Of a DNA stretch of 59,921 nucleotides, positions 34,415 through 42,876 are shown piece after piece. Position 1 is the first letter of the stretch; the number at the start of each line of letters is the position of its first letter. This DNA is from JBEHWX01 sp048498995 (GTDB lineage: Bacteria > Bacteroidota > Ignavibacteria > OLB7): the NCBI GenBank assembly GCA_048498995.1, contig JBEHWX010000027.1, positions 1 to 59,921 of the forward strand, written 5' to 3'. The notes beneath the pieces were generated by a model. The model was not told the origin of the DNA. It saw only the letters and a program-made list of their open reading frames with translations, and made no database searches. The position numbers were made by a program, and so were the translations under genes.

Positions 34415-35647
34415 TTAGCGGAAGCGCGCGGCGGTGTCGCATACGACTCGGTCGAGCTCCGCGATCAACTCGGATTCGATTGTGACCGCCGGTGAAGCGG
34501 CAAGCTCCTCGACAAGCCGCTTGTTACGCTTGTAGTGATTCGGCTCGATCTCTCCGCGCCGGTGGGATGATTCGAGAAGGGCAAGCACCGCGTCGGCTCC
34601 CCCGAGCCGTTCCAGCCCGAACGCCGCAAGCTGCTCTTTGAACATGCGCGGGCCGCCGATCGACGCCGATAGCGGGCGGAGGATGGCACGCCGATGAATC
34701 GCCCGGTACTCACGTTCCCACCTGCTGACGAGACCGCGATAGAATCTTGGATTGTGTAGCCGTCCGGCCTTGATCGTTGGTCGTCCCATCAAGCCGGATT
34801 CGCCCGAGCCAAGGGAAGCCCCTCCGATGGCATCGGCCGAACTATCGTCGGCCGGACTGGGGGCGATCGTGGCGAGCTGGTCGCCAACGTTGCGGCGTAA
34901 CCGAAGCTCATAACGCAGGAGGTTGCGGCCGATCAACGATTCCGGGAGCCGAAGCTTCCGCCCCTTCCGGTTCTTCATTTCCTGGCGCTTGTCGTAGAAC
35001 GCGAGTTCGCGCCGACCGTTGGCGTAGTACAGCCCGAAGCCGTTGCTCATGTTGATCTCCGACCGGCGATAGAACGAAGCGTGTCCGAGATGGGCGAAGT
35101 ATTCGACCGGACGGCGAACAACTACCAGGTTAGCGCCGAATTCCAGGGATGTGACCTTGGCCGATGCGATCGACAAGCCGAGCGTATCGGAGAGCCGTTC
35201 AAGTACTTCCCCGGTCTGGGGACACGTCAACGTCTCCAGATTGTCGCCGAAGTGGAATCGGGCAAGGCTGCCGGTGATGCTCACCCCCTCCGGTCTGCTG
35301 CGGACTCGGAGGTTATCGAGCTTGCCGACATGGTACACCTCACCGGTTCGGGCATCCGTCCGCTCTTCGTAGCTACTCAGAGCATCGAAGAACCGATGCC
35401 CCGGCGGGTCGGTCATCTCGGCAGGAAGCCACAACGTAACGGCGTCGTACACGGGTCCGCTTGGGTCACTTTCTGTACCTAGAATCACACTTGATAGAGC
35501 ATATCGCTCAGACGGGGCACGGTTGCCGACATGCGGTTGAACGACAAATCGGCAGAAGAGCGGGGCGGCAATGCCCGTGGCGGCCTCTATTGAGACTTCG
35601 ACGGGAGCCCCATTAGGTGAGAGCCCCGACAGGCAGGAATCCGACAT
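34415..35647 (-). CDS. Replication initiator, phage/plasmid II/X family-like
   Basis: The 410-residue protein resembles the replication proteins of Bacteroidota mobile elements and phages (II/X family). Visible patterns are YDAVTLWLPAEM, LDNLRVRSRPEGVSITGSLA, FGDNLETLT, KVTSLEFGANLVV, GFGLYYANGRRELAFYDK and RNLLRYELRLRRNV. These enzymes nick one strand to start rolling-circle copying. I infer the tyrosine/metal core from the family and cannot place every catalytic residue. An array of 11-bp iterons (35707-35857) begins 60 bp upstream of its ATG, consistent with an origin and self-control. Confidence 0.72.
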   Translation of the reverse strand: MSDSCLSGLSPNGAPVEVSIEAATGIAAPLFCRFVVQPHVGNRAPSERYALSSVILGTESDPSGPVYDAVTLWLPAEMTDPPGHRFFDALSSYEERTDARTGEVYHVGKLDNLRVRSRPEGVSITGSLARFHFGDNLETLTCPQTGEVLERLSDTLGLSIASAKVTSLEFGANLVVVRRPVEYFAHLGHASFYRRSEINMSNGFGLYYANGRRELAFYDKRQEMKNRKGRKLRLPESLIGRNLLRYELRLRRNVGDQLATIAPSPADDSSADAIGGASLGSGESGLMGRPTIKAGRLHNPRFYRGLVSRWEREYRAIHRRAILRPLSASIGGPRMFKEQLAAFGLERLGGADAVLALLESSHRRGEIEPNHYKRNKRLVEELAASPAVTIESELIAELDRVVCDTAARFR

Positions 35648-35706
35648 GACCGGGGCGGCCGTTCCTTACCTCCGTGGAAGAGGGCGGGCGCTCGATCCCT
35701 GATAGT

Positions 35707-35857
35707 TGTCTGATATCTGTCTGATGTTTGTCTGACGGTGGCCCCTTGGCGGCCCCTAGCTGGCCCTCTGGTGGCCCCTATCTGGCCCCTGGTCGTTGAT
35801 CCGGCAACGGAATCGCCGCGATCGTGGCCCCACTATGGCCCCCGCTTGGCCCTATGG
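35707..35857 (+). repeat. Iteron array of 11-bp phased repeats upstream of rep (putative origin)
   Basis: TGTCTGA starts at 35707, 35718 and 35729. TGGCCCC-type units start at 35739, 35750, 35761, 35772 and 35783, and again at 35825, 35836 and 35847. All steps within the clusters are 10-11 bp, and the gap between clusters (42 bp) is about four turns. The period is not a multiple of three and the stretch is between genes, so it is not coding. Confidence 0.8.
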
Positions 35858-35888
35858 CTTCTAGCGCGACCGCCGGCCGAATCAATGT

Positions 35889-36266
35889 TCAACTGCCCCG
35901 CTTCCGCCGGCGCGCATCGTCGGTTCGGCGCTCGTTACTGGAGCGATCCGAAGAGGACGAACGGCCGCCAGAAGCCCCGGACCCGACACCATCAGCAAGA
36001 GCGGCGTTGATCTCGCGACGGGAGTAGAGCACGCGACGGCCGATGCGTAGAGGCTTCAAGATCCCTCGAAGCTCGTAGCTCCGGAGCGTCATCTTTGCGA
36101 CGCGAAGTTCCCGCGCGGTCTCTTCACGGGTCAGGAACTCATCGGCGGTGCCCGGCGTGGTCTCGGTCATTGGTGGTATCTGACTGGCGATCGTCTCACG
36201 CACGGCATCGGCAACGATCGAGCGGAGTTCATCGGCTGTTATCGACAGAAGAGCAACGGTTTGCAT
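35889..36266 (-). CDS. HTH_17 / excisionase-like DNA-binding protein
   Basis: The 125-residue protein starts MQTVALLSITADELRSIV, the usual opening of Bacteroidota element HTH_17 proteins. It then has the winged helix core DEFLTREETARELRVAKMTL, RSYELRGILKPLRIGRRVLY and SRREINAAL, as in MerR/Xis-type excisionases. The tail is Ser/Arg-rich. The start at 36266 was chosen because of the family N-terminus. It probably controls excision or rep. It lies between the iteron array and the control region at 36.3-36.9 kb. Confidence 0.8.
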   Translation of the reverse strand: MQTVALLSITADELRSIVADAVRETIASQIPPMTETTPGTADEFLTREETARELRVAKMTLRSYELRGILKPLRIGRRVLYSRREINAALADGVGSGASGGRSSSSDRSSNERRTDDARRRKRGS

Positions 36267-36381
36267 ATCGGTTCGCGGAATCGGCGTGAGCTGGTCGAAC
36301 AAACAAGAACGCTGCAAAGATGCTCCGGTCAAGAGAGGCCATGCACCAGGGTTGAGGTCGACGCCTACCACAAGTCCCGCG

Positions 36382-36411
36382 TGCGACACTGTGCGTTACT
36401 GTGCTTCGTTG
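36382..36411 (+). repeat. Three 10-bp phased repeats
   Basis: TGCGACACTG, TGCGTTACTG and TGCTTCGTTG at 36382, 36392 and 36402; they resemble the units at 33110. Confidence 0.6.
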
Positions 36412-36478
36412 CTTCATCCCACGAATCCGAGCGTTTCGGGCCATTGACCGCGTCGACTGGCGCGCAACCTCTCGGACG

Positions 36479-36495
36479 TGTACACTTTGTGTACA
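36479..36495 (+). promoter_or_regulatory. Two TGTACA boxes at 11-bp spacing
   Basis: TGTACA at 36479 and 36490; the reverse strand reads like the boxes at 22588. It lies upstream of the HTH_17 gene. Confidence 0.6.
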
Positions 36496-36711
36496 GTCAT
36501 TCATAGCTCTCTATGGATGGGTGTAGACGGGTATGGCGAACGGAAAGGATCGGGGGGGCGGTGTGGAGCAACGACAGCGCGACCACGCCCGTTTGGTGCT
36601 TCGCCCGTGCCCACAATGATACCGGCAGTTATCGGACGTTGTCGGGAGCTATCGACCGTGAGGGACTCCGGAAGCTCCATCACGGTTCGGCGTTGCCCCG
36701 TGGTCAGAATC

Positions 36712-36765
36712 TGGACACAATTTCCTGGACTGATATGGACAGTTATGGACAGTTGTGGACAGTTA
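36712..36765 (+). repeat. TGGAC repeat cluster, last three units TGGACAGTTA at 10-bp steps
   Basis: TGGAC starts at 36712, 36726, 36736, 36746 and 36756. The last three copies share TGGACAGTT. It is a candidate origin or regulator site. Confidence 0.7.
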
Positions 36766-36894
36766 CGGTAAGCGCGGGCCTACCACACATCGGGCATTCA
36801 TCTTCCCCCGACGGGGCATCAACGACAACGGCCCGTCCGGAATGCTCCGAACGGGCCGCGTGGTCCTCTGGCGATCGGCCAACATGGCGCCGGG

Positions 36895-38040
36895 CTATCG
36901 CTTCTCTTTGACGTGGGAAAGAAGGAGATGCCGTAGCGGCTCCGGCACTGGAAGAGCCGTAACACGATCGAGGAAGAGCGACACAAGGACGCCGTACTTC
37001 TCCGCGTTGGGATGCGAGCCGCCGCGCTTCACTTTCCGCCGGATGTTCCGGTAATTCTTCCCCAAGTCTTCGGCCGTCCCACCGAAATCAAAGTGGTCGA
37101 TAACGTCGGCGTCGGTTGTGGTCGGAGCCAACAGTCCAACGGCTTTCAATCGGTCAATCAGGAACACAAGATCCATTTGCCCGCCGGTCCACTTCAACCG
37201 CCGGGGATCTCCCGCCGGTACATCGGCCGGATAGTTCGGTATCTCTACGGCTCTCGGCACGTTCGCGGCCACGTTTGCCGCCACGTCGACCGCCGAACCG
37301 TGGCCGACTCTGGCGTCGGGCTCGACAAACGCCGTTTGACGTAGTACATCGGTCGGATAGCTCCGTTCCCATGATGAACGAAGCTCCACTATCCGTCTCA
37401 TGTCCGTTGGGGTCAAGGCATGCCGATACTCCACGGCCACGTACCAATACGGCGCTGTATCGCTCTGCCCCTCGTAATGGTTGGCAGGATACGCCCAACA
37501 CGGCCGCCACATCTCCCATTCCACATCTTTGAGGAAGTCAATCCGCTCTTCGATCGTCCGGAGCTTCTGTAGGTGCTGTTTGATGCCGGCGTAATCGAAC
37601 ATCAGCGGGCCAAGGCGGTGGCATCGTATTTCCCACTCTTCTAACATGGCTTTGGCGCCCACATTGATCAAGCGGTTGAGCGGGTCACCTTCCTGACACG
37701 GGTTCGAATCCCCGAGTGCATTTGAACCCGTGCCGTAACTCTGACGCAGGTACGTATCAAGCCGGCGGAGAATGTCCAAGAAGAACTCCCGCATCTTGGG
37801 TAGGGGAAGATTCAGTTTGCGAAGATCCTCCAGCAGATTAGGAATCATCTGGAGGTCTTCGAGCGTCTGGAATCTTCGCCCCGTGGCTTTCCTCAGCTTA
37901 GTGAGAGCGGGGGACGACGCTCCGCCACTGAAGCTCATACTCTGATACGGCACGAAAGACGCCGGTAGTTCCTCCACCGTCTCGACTGTTCCGTCTTCAT
38001 GCTCGATTCTGTATCCCGATTCTAGTTCTGTAACGATCAT
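36895..38040 (-). CDS. RteC-like protein of the element
   Basis: The C-terminal 100 residues (from residue 282, LKWTGGQMDLVFLIDRLK, then LGKNYRNIRRKVKRG) resemble the C-terminal domain of RteC, the regulator of excision in Bacteroidota conjugative transposons such as CTnDOT. The rest (381 residues in all) is helical and unfamiliar. It is read toward the HTH_17 gene and starts about 270 bp inside the right end. The match is by eye and moderate. Confidence 0.5.
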   Translation of the reverse strand: MIVTELESGYRIEHEDGTVETVEELPASFVPYQSMSFSGGASSPALTKLRKATGRRFQTLEDLQMIPNLLEDLRKLNLPLPKMREFFLDILRRLDTYLRQSYGTGSNALGDSNPCQEGDPLNRLINVGAKAMLEEWEIRCHRLGPLMFDYAGIKQHLQKLRTIEERIDFLKDVEWEMWRPCWAYPANHYEGQSDTAPYWYVAVEYRHALTPTDMRRIVELRSSWERSYPTDVLRQTAFVEPDARVGHGSAVDVAANVAANVPRAVEIPNYPADVPAGDPRRLKWTGGQMDLVFLIDRLKAVGLLAPTTTDADVIDHFDFGGTAEDLGKNYRNIRRKVKRGGSHPNAEKYGVLVSLFLDRVTALPVPEPLRHLLLSHVKEKR

Positions 38041-38242
38041 GCTCGATACTACGGCCTACCGGCCAAGGCTGTTGAATCTGACTCACTTCCCGCGCCTCGC
38101 ATTCTGGCCGAAGATAGTATCTTGGGCCGGTCCCGATGGGACCGACCGAACCCGGCGGACTTCGAACGGGGGCGGACCTGAAAGATTCGGAGTCTAACGA
38201 ACAGTTACGGGGCAAGTCAACGACCTTAGAAGGGGCAAGAAC

Positions 38243-38262
38243 TTACCCCGCTACTTACCCCG
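38243..38262 (+). promoter_or_regulatory. Right arm-type integrase sites (two TTACCCCG, 12-bp spacing)
   Basis: TTACCCCG at 38243-38250 and 38255-38262, with the same orientation and spacing as the left pair at 23015-23034. Confidence 0.6.
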
Positions 38263-38306
38263 ACTCTTGAAAACCGGCAAATTCGCGACATTTTGAGGCT
38301 TCGGAT

Positions 38307-38321
38307 AGTCCTGCCGAGACC
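38307..38321 (+). other. attR core of the element
   Basis: AGTCCTGCCGAGACC is identical to the tRNA-Arg 3' end at 22873-22887. A terminator, probably the original one of the tRNA, follows at 38369. Confidence 0.8.
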
Positions 38322-39029
38322 GCCAAGCCCTTTAGGGCATCTTACAGCCTCATATCAGATGAGCCCCCGAAACCCGCCATACAAGCGGGTTTCTTCGTTT
38401 TCCCCACATCCTGTCGGTTTCATGAGCTGCCACCGGGTAATACTGAAGTGCCACACCCGATGGCTAGGTTCGTATCCCCGCCACATGAATGTGGCGGAGA
38501 CGGTGCCGTGACCTTCCGGGCCCTTTGTCTATGGCCGGTCGCGGGTCCATCACTTCCCAAGATCCGCGGACATGACCCCACATCGCCGCGGCTTCTTCCT
38601 TCGCTGGCCCGAGAAGCCGGACTCTTCCACCCATGCCTACGCAACCTTCAGCGGCGAACGGCCACGTTTCTCGGTCGGTCTGAGCGTTCCCACGGACATA
38701 GCCATCCCATGGGGGTCCGGAACGCGGAGATACAGAAGGTAGGGTGACCCGGAAGCGGAAGAACTAACTGCGGATCATCGGCAATTCCGACATTTGCACG
38801 AGAACGAAGCTCCGGCGTACTTTCATCGCACTACGACCTCCGCCGGATTGAAGTGAGACCACGACCTTTTTGCATCGGATGCGCATCATTGCCGCACGGC
38901 TTCGCTGCCCGGCTCCGCCCCGTGCGCTCGCCGTTTCCGATGACGTCGCAAGCCGGAATGCCGGCGGATGGCCGACGTGTCTCCGTATGTCAGGGTTGCC
39001 CATCCCTCACCTGATTCGTCACTGCATCC
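38322..39029. other. 0.7-kb gene-free stretch right of the element
   Basis: It holds a terminator (38369-38393) and a small hairpin (CCGCCACAT/ATGTGGCGG near 38477-38496). I see no gene. Confidence 0.5.
38369..38393 (+). terminator. Intrinsic terminator downstream of attR
   Basis: GAAACCCGC and GCGGGTTTC form a 9-bp stem, followed by TTCGTTTTCC. It probably served tRNA-Arg before insertion. Confidence 0.8.
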
Positions 39030-39680
39030 ATGAGATTACCGTCCATACTCCTTGCCCTCCTCCTCACCAGCGTCACCGCCTGCAATGCGCAGAACATCCT
39101 CGACTACTTCAAGAACGCCGATGTTGGGGTCAGTCTCTCCTACTACCGGATCACCGGAAGGCATCAGAACGACAAGACCGAGACCATCAGCGCCAACTAT
39201 CTCGCCGGGTCGTGGACGGGTGGCGTCTATGTGCCGGTCGTTTCGCTGGAAGCGGATATGTCGGTCGGCATCACGACCGCTCTGTCGGTCGACGCCGGCT
39301 ATACGCCGGACTACAAGCAGGCCATATTGGGGTTACATGCTCCATTGGTGGTCATGCTCAAGCATGGCACCGATGCCCAGTTTTTCGGCAAGATTCGCGA
39401 CGGATTCGGCGCGGGTCTCGGATATCGATTTCAACTGCTCTTCCTCGTCTTCGAGGAGAAGGAGAGCGTCGAGTATGGGACGCAGGGGCCGGTAGGAGTG
39501 CTCGAGTACAGCCATATCCGGGACAACGGCACACTGGTCAAGCTCCGGCTCTATGGAACCTTGGGAGCAATCTCTTCCGAGATCGACAAGCACAACAGGT
39601 TGCTTACCGACATCTTCAACGGCCATCTGAATTTCTCAGCCGTCACTCTTTCATTCACATGGATCTCCTCCTTCCAGTAA
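39030..39680 (+). CDS. Exported protein of unknown function
   Basis: The 216-residue protein starts with a hydrophobic leader (LPSILLALLLTSVTACNAQ). It has both a possible lipobox (VTAC) and a possible signal-peptidase I site (NAQ). The rest alternates like beta strands (VSLSYYRITG, GAGLGYRFQLLFLVF, LVKLRLYGTLGAI, VTLSFTWISS), so a small outer-membrane barrel is possible. I do not recognise the family. It precedes another exported-protein gene in the same direction. Confidence 0.6.
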   Translation: MRLPSILLALLLTSVTACNAQNILDYFKNADVGVSLSYYRITGRHQNDKTETISANYLAGSWTGGVYVPVVSLEADMSVGITTALSVDAGYTPDYKQAILGLHAPLVVMLKHGTDAQFFGKIRDGFGAGLGYRFQLLFLVFEEKESVEYGTQGPVGVLEYSHIRDNGTLVKLRLYGTLGAISSEIDKHNRLLTDIFNGHLNFSAVTLSFTWISSFQ

Positions 39681-39795
39681 GCTTGGCTCCCATCGGACTA
39701 ATCTTCGAGTGATGGATGCCGGCACGGCTTCGCAGAACATTGCGTCCGATGCGCTCGGCAGGCTCTCCTCTTCTCACGCACAATCCCGATCGATC

Positions 39796-41355
39796 ATGCC
39801 CCTTGCAATCAGGTATCGTCGGCTCATCATGCTCTTCAGCATCATCGCCTGCGCGTCGAGCATCGGCTGCGGCGACAGCGGATACGTGCTGCGCCCATCG
39901 CAGATCCTGAAGCGTCCGATCGTACATCAGCTCCCGTTTTATCCGATCGACAATCCCAAGGAGAGCTCCCGAACTCCGGAATACAACATGACTCCGTCGA
40001 TCGTGCGCATCGCCGATGGCGAGTTCGTGATGGCGCGCCGTGATATGGATACCATCTGGTTGGAGCGATTCAACAGCGGCCTCCTCCCCACCTGGTCGGT
40101 ACCCGTGCCTCTTCCGCCGAACGAGTACCTGGCCTCCATATTCCTCCACGATGGCAAGATCCATCTGATCGACACGCGCTATAGCGACTCGAACAGAATC
40201 GAAGCGGTCCATAGGGCGTTCGATCCCGTCTCCGGCACATCCGAGGAGGCTCGCGTTCTGGATGTTTCCAAGGGGAGCATGCAATCCGTGGAGAGTGAGC
40301 CGAAGGACGGATGTTCTCCCTATTCCGTGCTCTTCTCTCCCGACAGTTCCCACCTGCTCCTGATGAACAGGGACTACAGCTGGACCGGCGGAGCATCGCC
40401 GACGCAGGCCTTTGCAATCAACGCCATCATGCTCGATCGCGGACTCCATGTCGTGAACAGGTTTCGCGTGCCGGTAATCTTCCACGGTCGTAATGATGCC
40501 CACTCCGGCATCTGGCCGACCAACGAGGGAAATATCATTTCCATCAGCAAACGTAGCGGTGATTCGATCATCGCCACACGCTACGATCTCCAGCATCCCG
40601 GCGCGCGGCCGCTGATCTACGCTCTTCCGCAGACTTCCACGGATCCCGATCTGCACGTGCGCGCGGGCTCATGGATGGGCGTGCGCCTGCTCGATGGAGA
40701 GGCAGTTCTGGTGGCCGCGGCACTGTACCGCGGTGACGTGCTGACACTGAAATCGGTAACGCTGATCCGCTACGATTTCAAGTCGGGCGTCGTGACGAAC
40801 GTCGGGGAATGCACGTTGCAGGACACCGCAACGTTCCGAATGTTCGACAGCAAGACCATGAAGTTGATGCGCGTCACGGAGCTCCTGCCCGGTCCCGGCA
40901 ATCGCACCTATGCATTCCTCGAACGCCGGGCCTACGAGACCATCGTCCCGGGAGACGCTGGACAGTCGCTCAGTGGATGGGTCGGACGAGAGATACTGGT
41001 GGTGGCATTCGATTCGAACGGAGCGTTTCTCTGGCAGCAGGGAATTCGGAGAATGCAGTTGGCCGTGACCGAGAAGCAGAAGATGCTGCTCGGCTATTGC
41101 CGCAGCTTCGACACCAAGGGAAATCTGCTGATCGGTTTCCAGGATTACGAACGCGACATCTTCGCGGTGGCGACGATTCATCCGGATGGATCGATGGGGA
41201 CACTCGAAGCACTGCTTCAAATAAGCCCCACCTCGGGAATCGCCATCGCCAACACCTACTCGACGTGGTTGAACGACGGCACGATCGTAACGCTGCTCGC
41301 CTATAGGGACGATCCCACACTGTACCGAATGGCGCCGAGCACCGGGACGAAATAG
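39796..41355 (+). CDS. Lipoprotein of unknown function
   Basis: The 519-residue protein has a leader ending in the lipobox ASSIGC. The body shows repeating strands with FSPDSSHLLLMNRDYSW, GNIISISKRSGDSII and FDTKGNLLIGFQDY. This suggests a beta-propeller-like fold without a clear family. ATG 39796 or 39829 are both possible starts; the longer open frame upstream lacks a leader-like composition. It lies 115 bp after the preceding exported-protein gene. Confidence 0.6.
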   Translation: MPLAIRYRRLIMLFSIIACASSIGCGDSGYVLRPSQILKRPIVHQLPFYPIDNPKESSRTPEYNMTPSIVRIADGEFVMARRDMDTIWLERFNSGLLPTWSVPVPLPPNEYLASIFLHDGKIHLIDTRYSDSNRIEAVHRAFDPVSGTSEEARVLDVSKGSMQSVESEPKDGCSPYSVLFSPDSSHLLLMNRDYSWTGGASPTQAFAINAIMLDRGLHVVNRFRVPVIFHGRNDAHSGIWPTNEGNIISISKRSGDSIIATRYDLQHPGARPLIYALPQTSTDPDLHVRAGSWMGVRLLDGEAVLVAAALYRGDVLTLKSVTLIRYDFKSGVVTNVGECTLQDTATFRMFDSKTMKLMRVTELLPGPGNRTYAFLERRAYETIVPGDAGQSLSGWVGREILVVAFDSNGAFLWQQGIRRMQLAVTEKQKMLLGYCRSFDTKGNLLIGFQDYERDIFAVATIHPDGSMGTLEALLQISPTSGIAIANTYSTWLNDGTIVTLLAYRDDPTLYRMAPSTGTK

Positions 41356-41493
41356 TCGCGCCTCTCGATCATCTCCCGTCCGACTCTCGCGGCCGATATC
41401 GAGCACACATACCATCAATCAGCGCCCGGGCGGAATGAGCCGATCGACGCCGCATGCGATGTCGCGCCCTACTATCCCAGCACGATCACCGGG

Positions 41494-41567
41494 AGGGGCG
41501 GCCACGGAGGGCTGCCCCTACACCACGTTTGAGGGGCGGCAGGATTCACGGCCACAAGAGGTCACCC
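41494..41567. repeat. GGGGCGGCC-type hairpins before the DUF1801 gene end
   Basis: AGGGGCGGCC...GGGCTGCCCCT (41494-41519) forms a hairpin. A related GAGGGGCGGC...CACCCCTAC lies right after it. It looks like a REP-type element or terminator. Confidence 0.45.
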
Positions 41568-41954
41568 CTACGCCTTCTTCCTTCCTCCGGCCGGCTTCGA
41601 GCGGTTCTGGCTCACGCGCAGCTCGGCGATCCGCTCGATCAGGTCGTAGCGCATCGGGCCCTCGAGCGGGAACTTCAGGTTCCCCTTCTCCCCCATGTAC
41701 GGCGCCAGCTCGGCCATCAGCTCGGCGTCCCCCCTGACCGGCGGGTAGATCCCGATATGGTTCTTGAAGGCGGCGAAGTAGAGAAGGATGCCGTTGAGCC
41801 TGAAGGCCGGCATCCGGTAGCTGATCGTCTCCTCGGCGTCCGGCGCGGCCTTCCGTATCACCCCACGGATCTTCTCCAGGATCTCCCGAACCTCGGGCCG
41901 GCATCCCGAGATGTAGTCGTCGATGGTCGACGGCGCTGCCTGTGCGGTCTCCAT
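41568..41954 (-). CDS. DUF1801 / YdhG-type small protein
   Basis: The 128-residue protein matches DUF1801: TIDDYISGCRPEVREILEKI, then APDAEETISYRMPAF, then LYFAAFKNHIGIYP and the C-terminal KFPLEGPMRYDLIERI. The fold is frataxin-like; some members are described as iron chaperones, most are uncharacterised. The start is preceded by GAGGGAG. It is followed on the other side by the phosphatase gene, also on the minus strand. Confidence 0.85.
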   Translation of the reverse strand: METAQAAPSTIDDYISGCRPEVREILEKIRGVIRKAAPDAEETISYRMPAFRLNGILLYFAAFKNHIGIYPPVRGDAELMAELAPYMGEKGNLKFPLEGPMRYDLIERIAELRVSQNRSKPAGGRKKA

Positions 41955-42020
41955 GATGTCTCGCTCCCTCGTGTACGTGAATCGATACGCTCCACCCTCT
42001 CATGCCGCTCGCGCGGCCCA

Positions 42021-42350
42021 TCACCCTCGCCGGAAGAACGGACCCGCCTTCGCCTCCAGCAGCCGCACCAGCTCCGGCTGCATGTAGTCGTAGTCGTCCG
42101 GGATGTCCAGGCAGATGATCCGCTGGCGGTTGATGTGCCGACGGAACTTCCGTGAGAGCCGGCTCCGGTGCGCGCGCTCCATCACGAAGATCACCTCCGC
42201 CCACTCCAGCAGCTCCGGCGTGACCTCGACCTCCGCGTCGGGATCGAGCCCGGCGGAGGTTACCTCGAAGCCGGGCCGGTCGGAAAACACTTGCTCGGCG
42301 GTCGGGCTGCGAAGCCGGTTCCGACTGCAGATGAAGAGTACGCGCTTCAT
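42021..42350 (-). CDS. Low-molecular-weight protein tyrosine phosphatase-like protein
   Basis: The 109-residue protein begins KRVLFICSRNRLRSPTAEQ, which contains the C-x5-R phosphatase loop (CSRNRLR). It later has the DIPDDYDYMQPELVRLL acid-containing segment. It is short for the family and matches the COG4551-type group. The substrate is unknown. It lies 66 bp upstream of the DUF1801 gene on the same strand. Confidence 0.82.
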   Translation of the reverse strand: MKRVLFICSRNRLRSPTAEQVFSDRPGFEVTSAGLDPDAEVEVTPELLEWAEVIFVMERAHRSRLSRKFRRHINRQRIICLDIPDDYDYMQPELVRLLEAKAGPFFRRG

Positions 42351-42876
42351 GCGGGAATACGTGATGCCGGCCGCCGCGCGGTCGCGCTTCCGATCGGGAT
42401 CGTGACGTTGAATCGTGCATCCGGATCGCGCCGCGGAGCCGGGCGATCGGGTCGCCGCAATAAGTCCAACCGCCGCCGATTATCCAACCTCGCCAAGCGG
42501 TTCCGGAACGGAACTCCCGGAGGATCTTTCAGGGAATCTTTCAGGAGATCTCTTCGAGAAGATCTCTCCTCGGGTGCGGGCACCGGTCGGCGAGATTGTG
42601 GGTGATACCCGGGCATCACTTGGCTCGAACATCGCCATCGATTTCATATACTTGCGGCGGTCCACGCGTGAACAGCATTCGACGCGATCATCTCCCCCCG
42701 AAACGCTTCCCCATATCCCGGCTGGCCCGAGCATGACACCTCCGCCGGCGCATCGCGATGCCACTACGCATCCGGCGATGCCACTCCATCGCGCGCATGC
42801 ATGAGCGCACGCGCGTGATGCCGGCGGCATTCATCCATACTCCATCATCAATCCATCCGACGAAGGAGAACCGACC
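42351..42876. other. 0.53-kb divergent intergenic region before the sulfatase gene
   Basis: No credible gene. An imperfect hairpin AGGAGATCT...AGATCTCTCCT lies near 42540-42570. The sulfatase promoter should be here. Confidence 0.45.

Larger units (their letters stand above)
36267..36894. other. 0.63-kb control region with three sets of phased repeats
   Basis: No credible gene. It contains TGCG-type 10-bp repeats (36382-36411), two TGTACA boxes (36479 and 36490) and a cluster of TGGAC repeats (36712-36765). Confidence 0.6.
22873..38321 (+). mobile_element. Integrative element of about 15.4 kb in tRNA-Arg
   Basis: A 15-bp core (AGTCCTGCCGAGACC) sits at the 3' end of tRNA-Arg and again at 38307-38321. 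An integrase gene lies beside the tRNA. Paired TTACCCCG sites lie inside both ends. Between them are replication, excisionase-like and RteC-like genes and two T9SS cargo genes. The composition is visibly less GC-rich than the flanks. I see no relaxase, coupling protein or capsid gene. Confidence 0.8.

Noticed and set aside
35707..35857. CRISPR array
   Set aside because: Units are 11 bp with no spacers of constant length and no cas genes; the pattern fits phased protein-binding sites.
38420..38500. Another tRNA near the right end of the element
   Set aside because: A GGTTCGTATCC segment looks like a T arm, but no acceptor, anticodon or D arm can be built around it.
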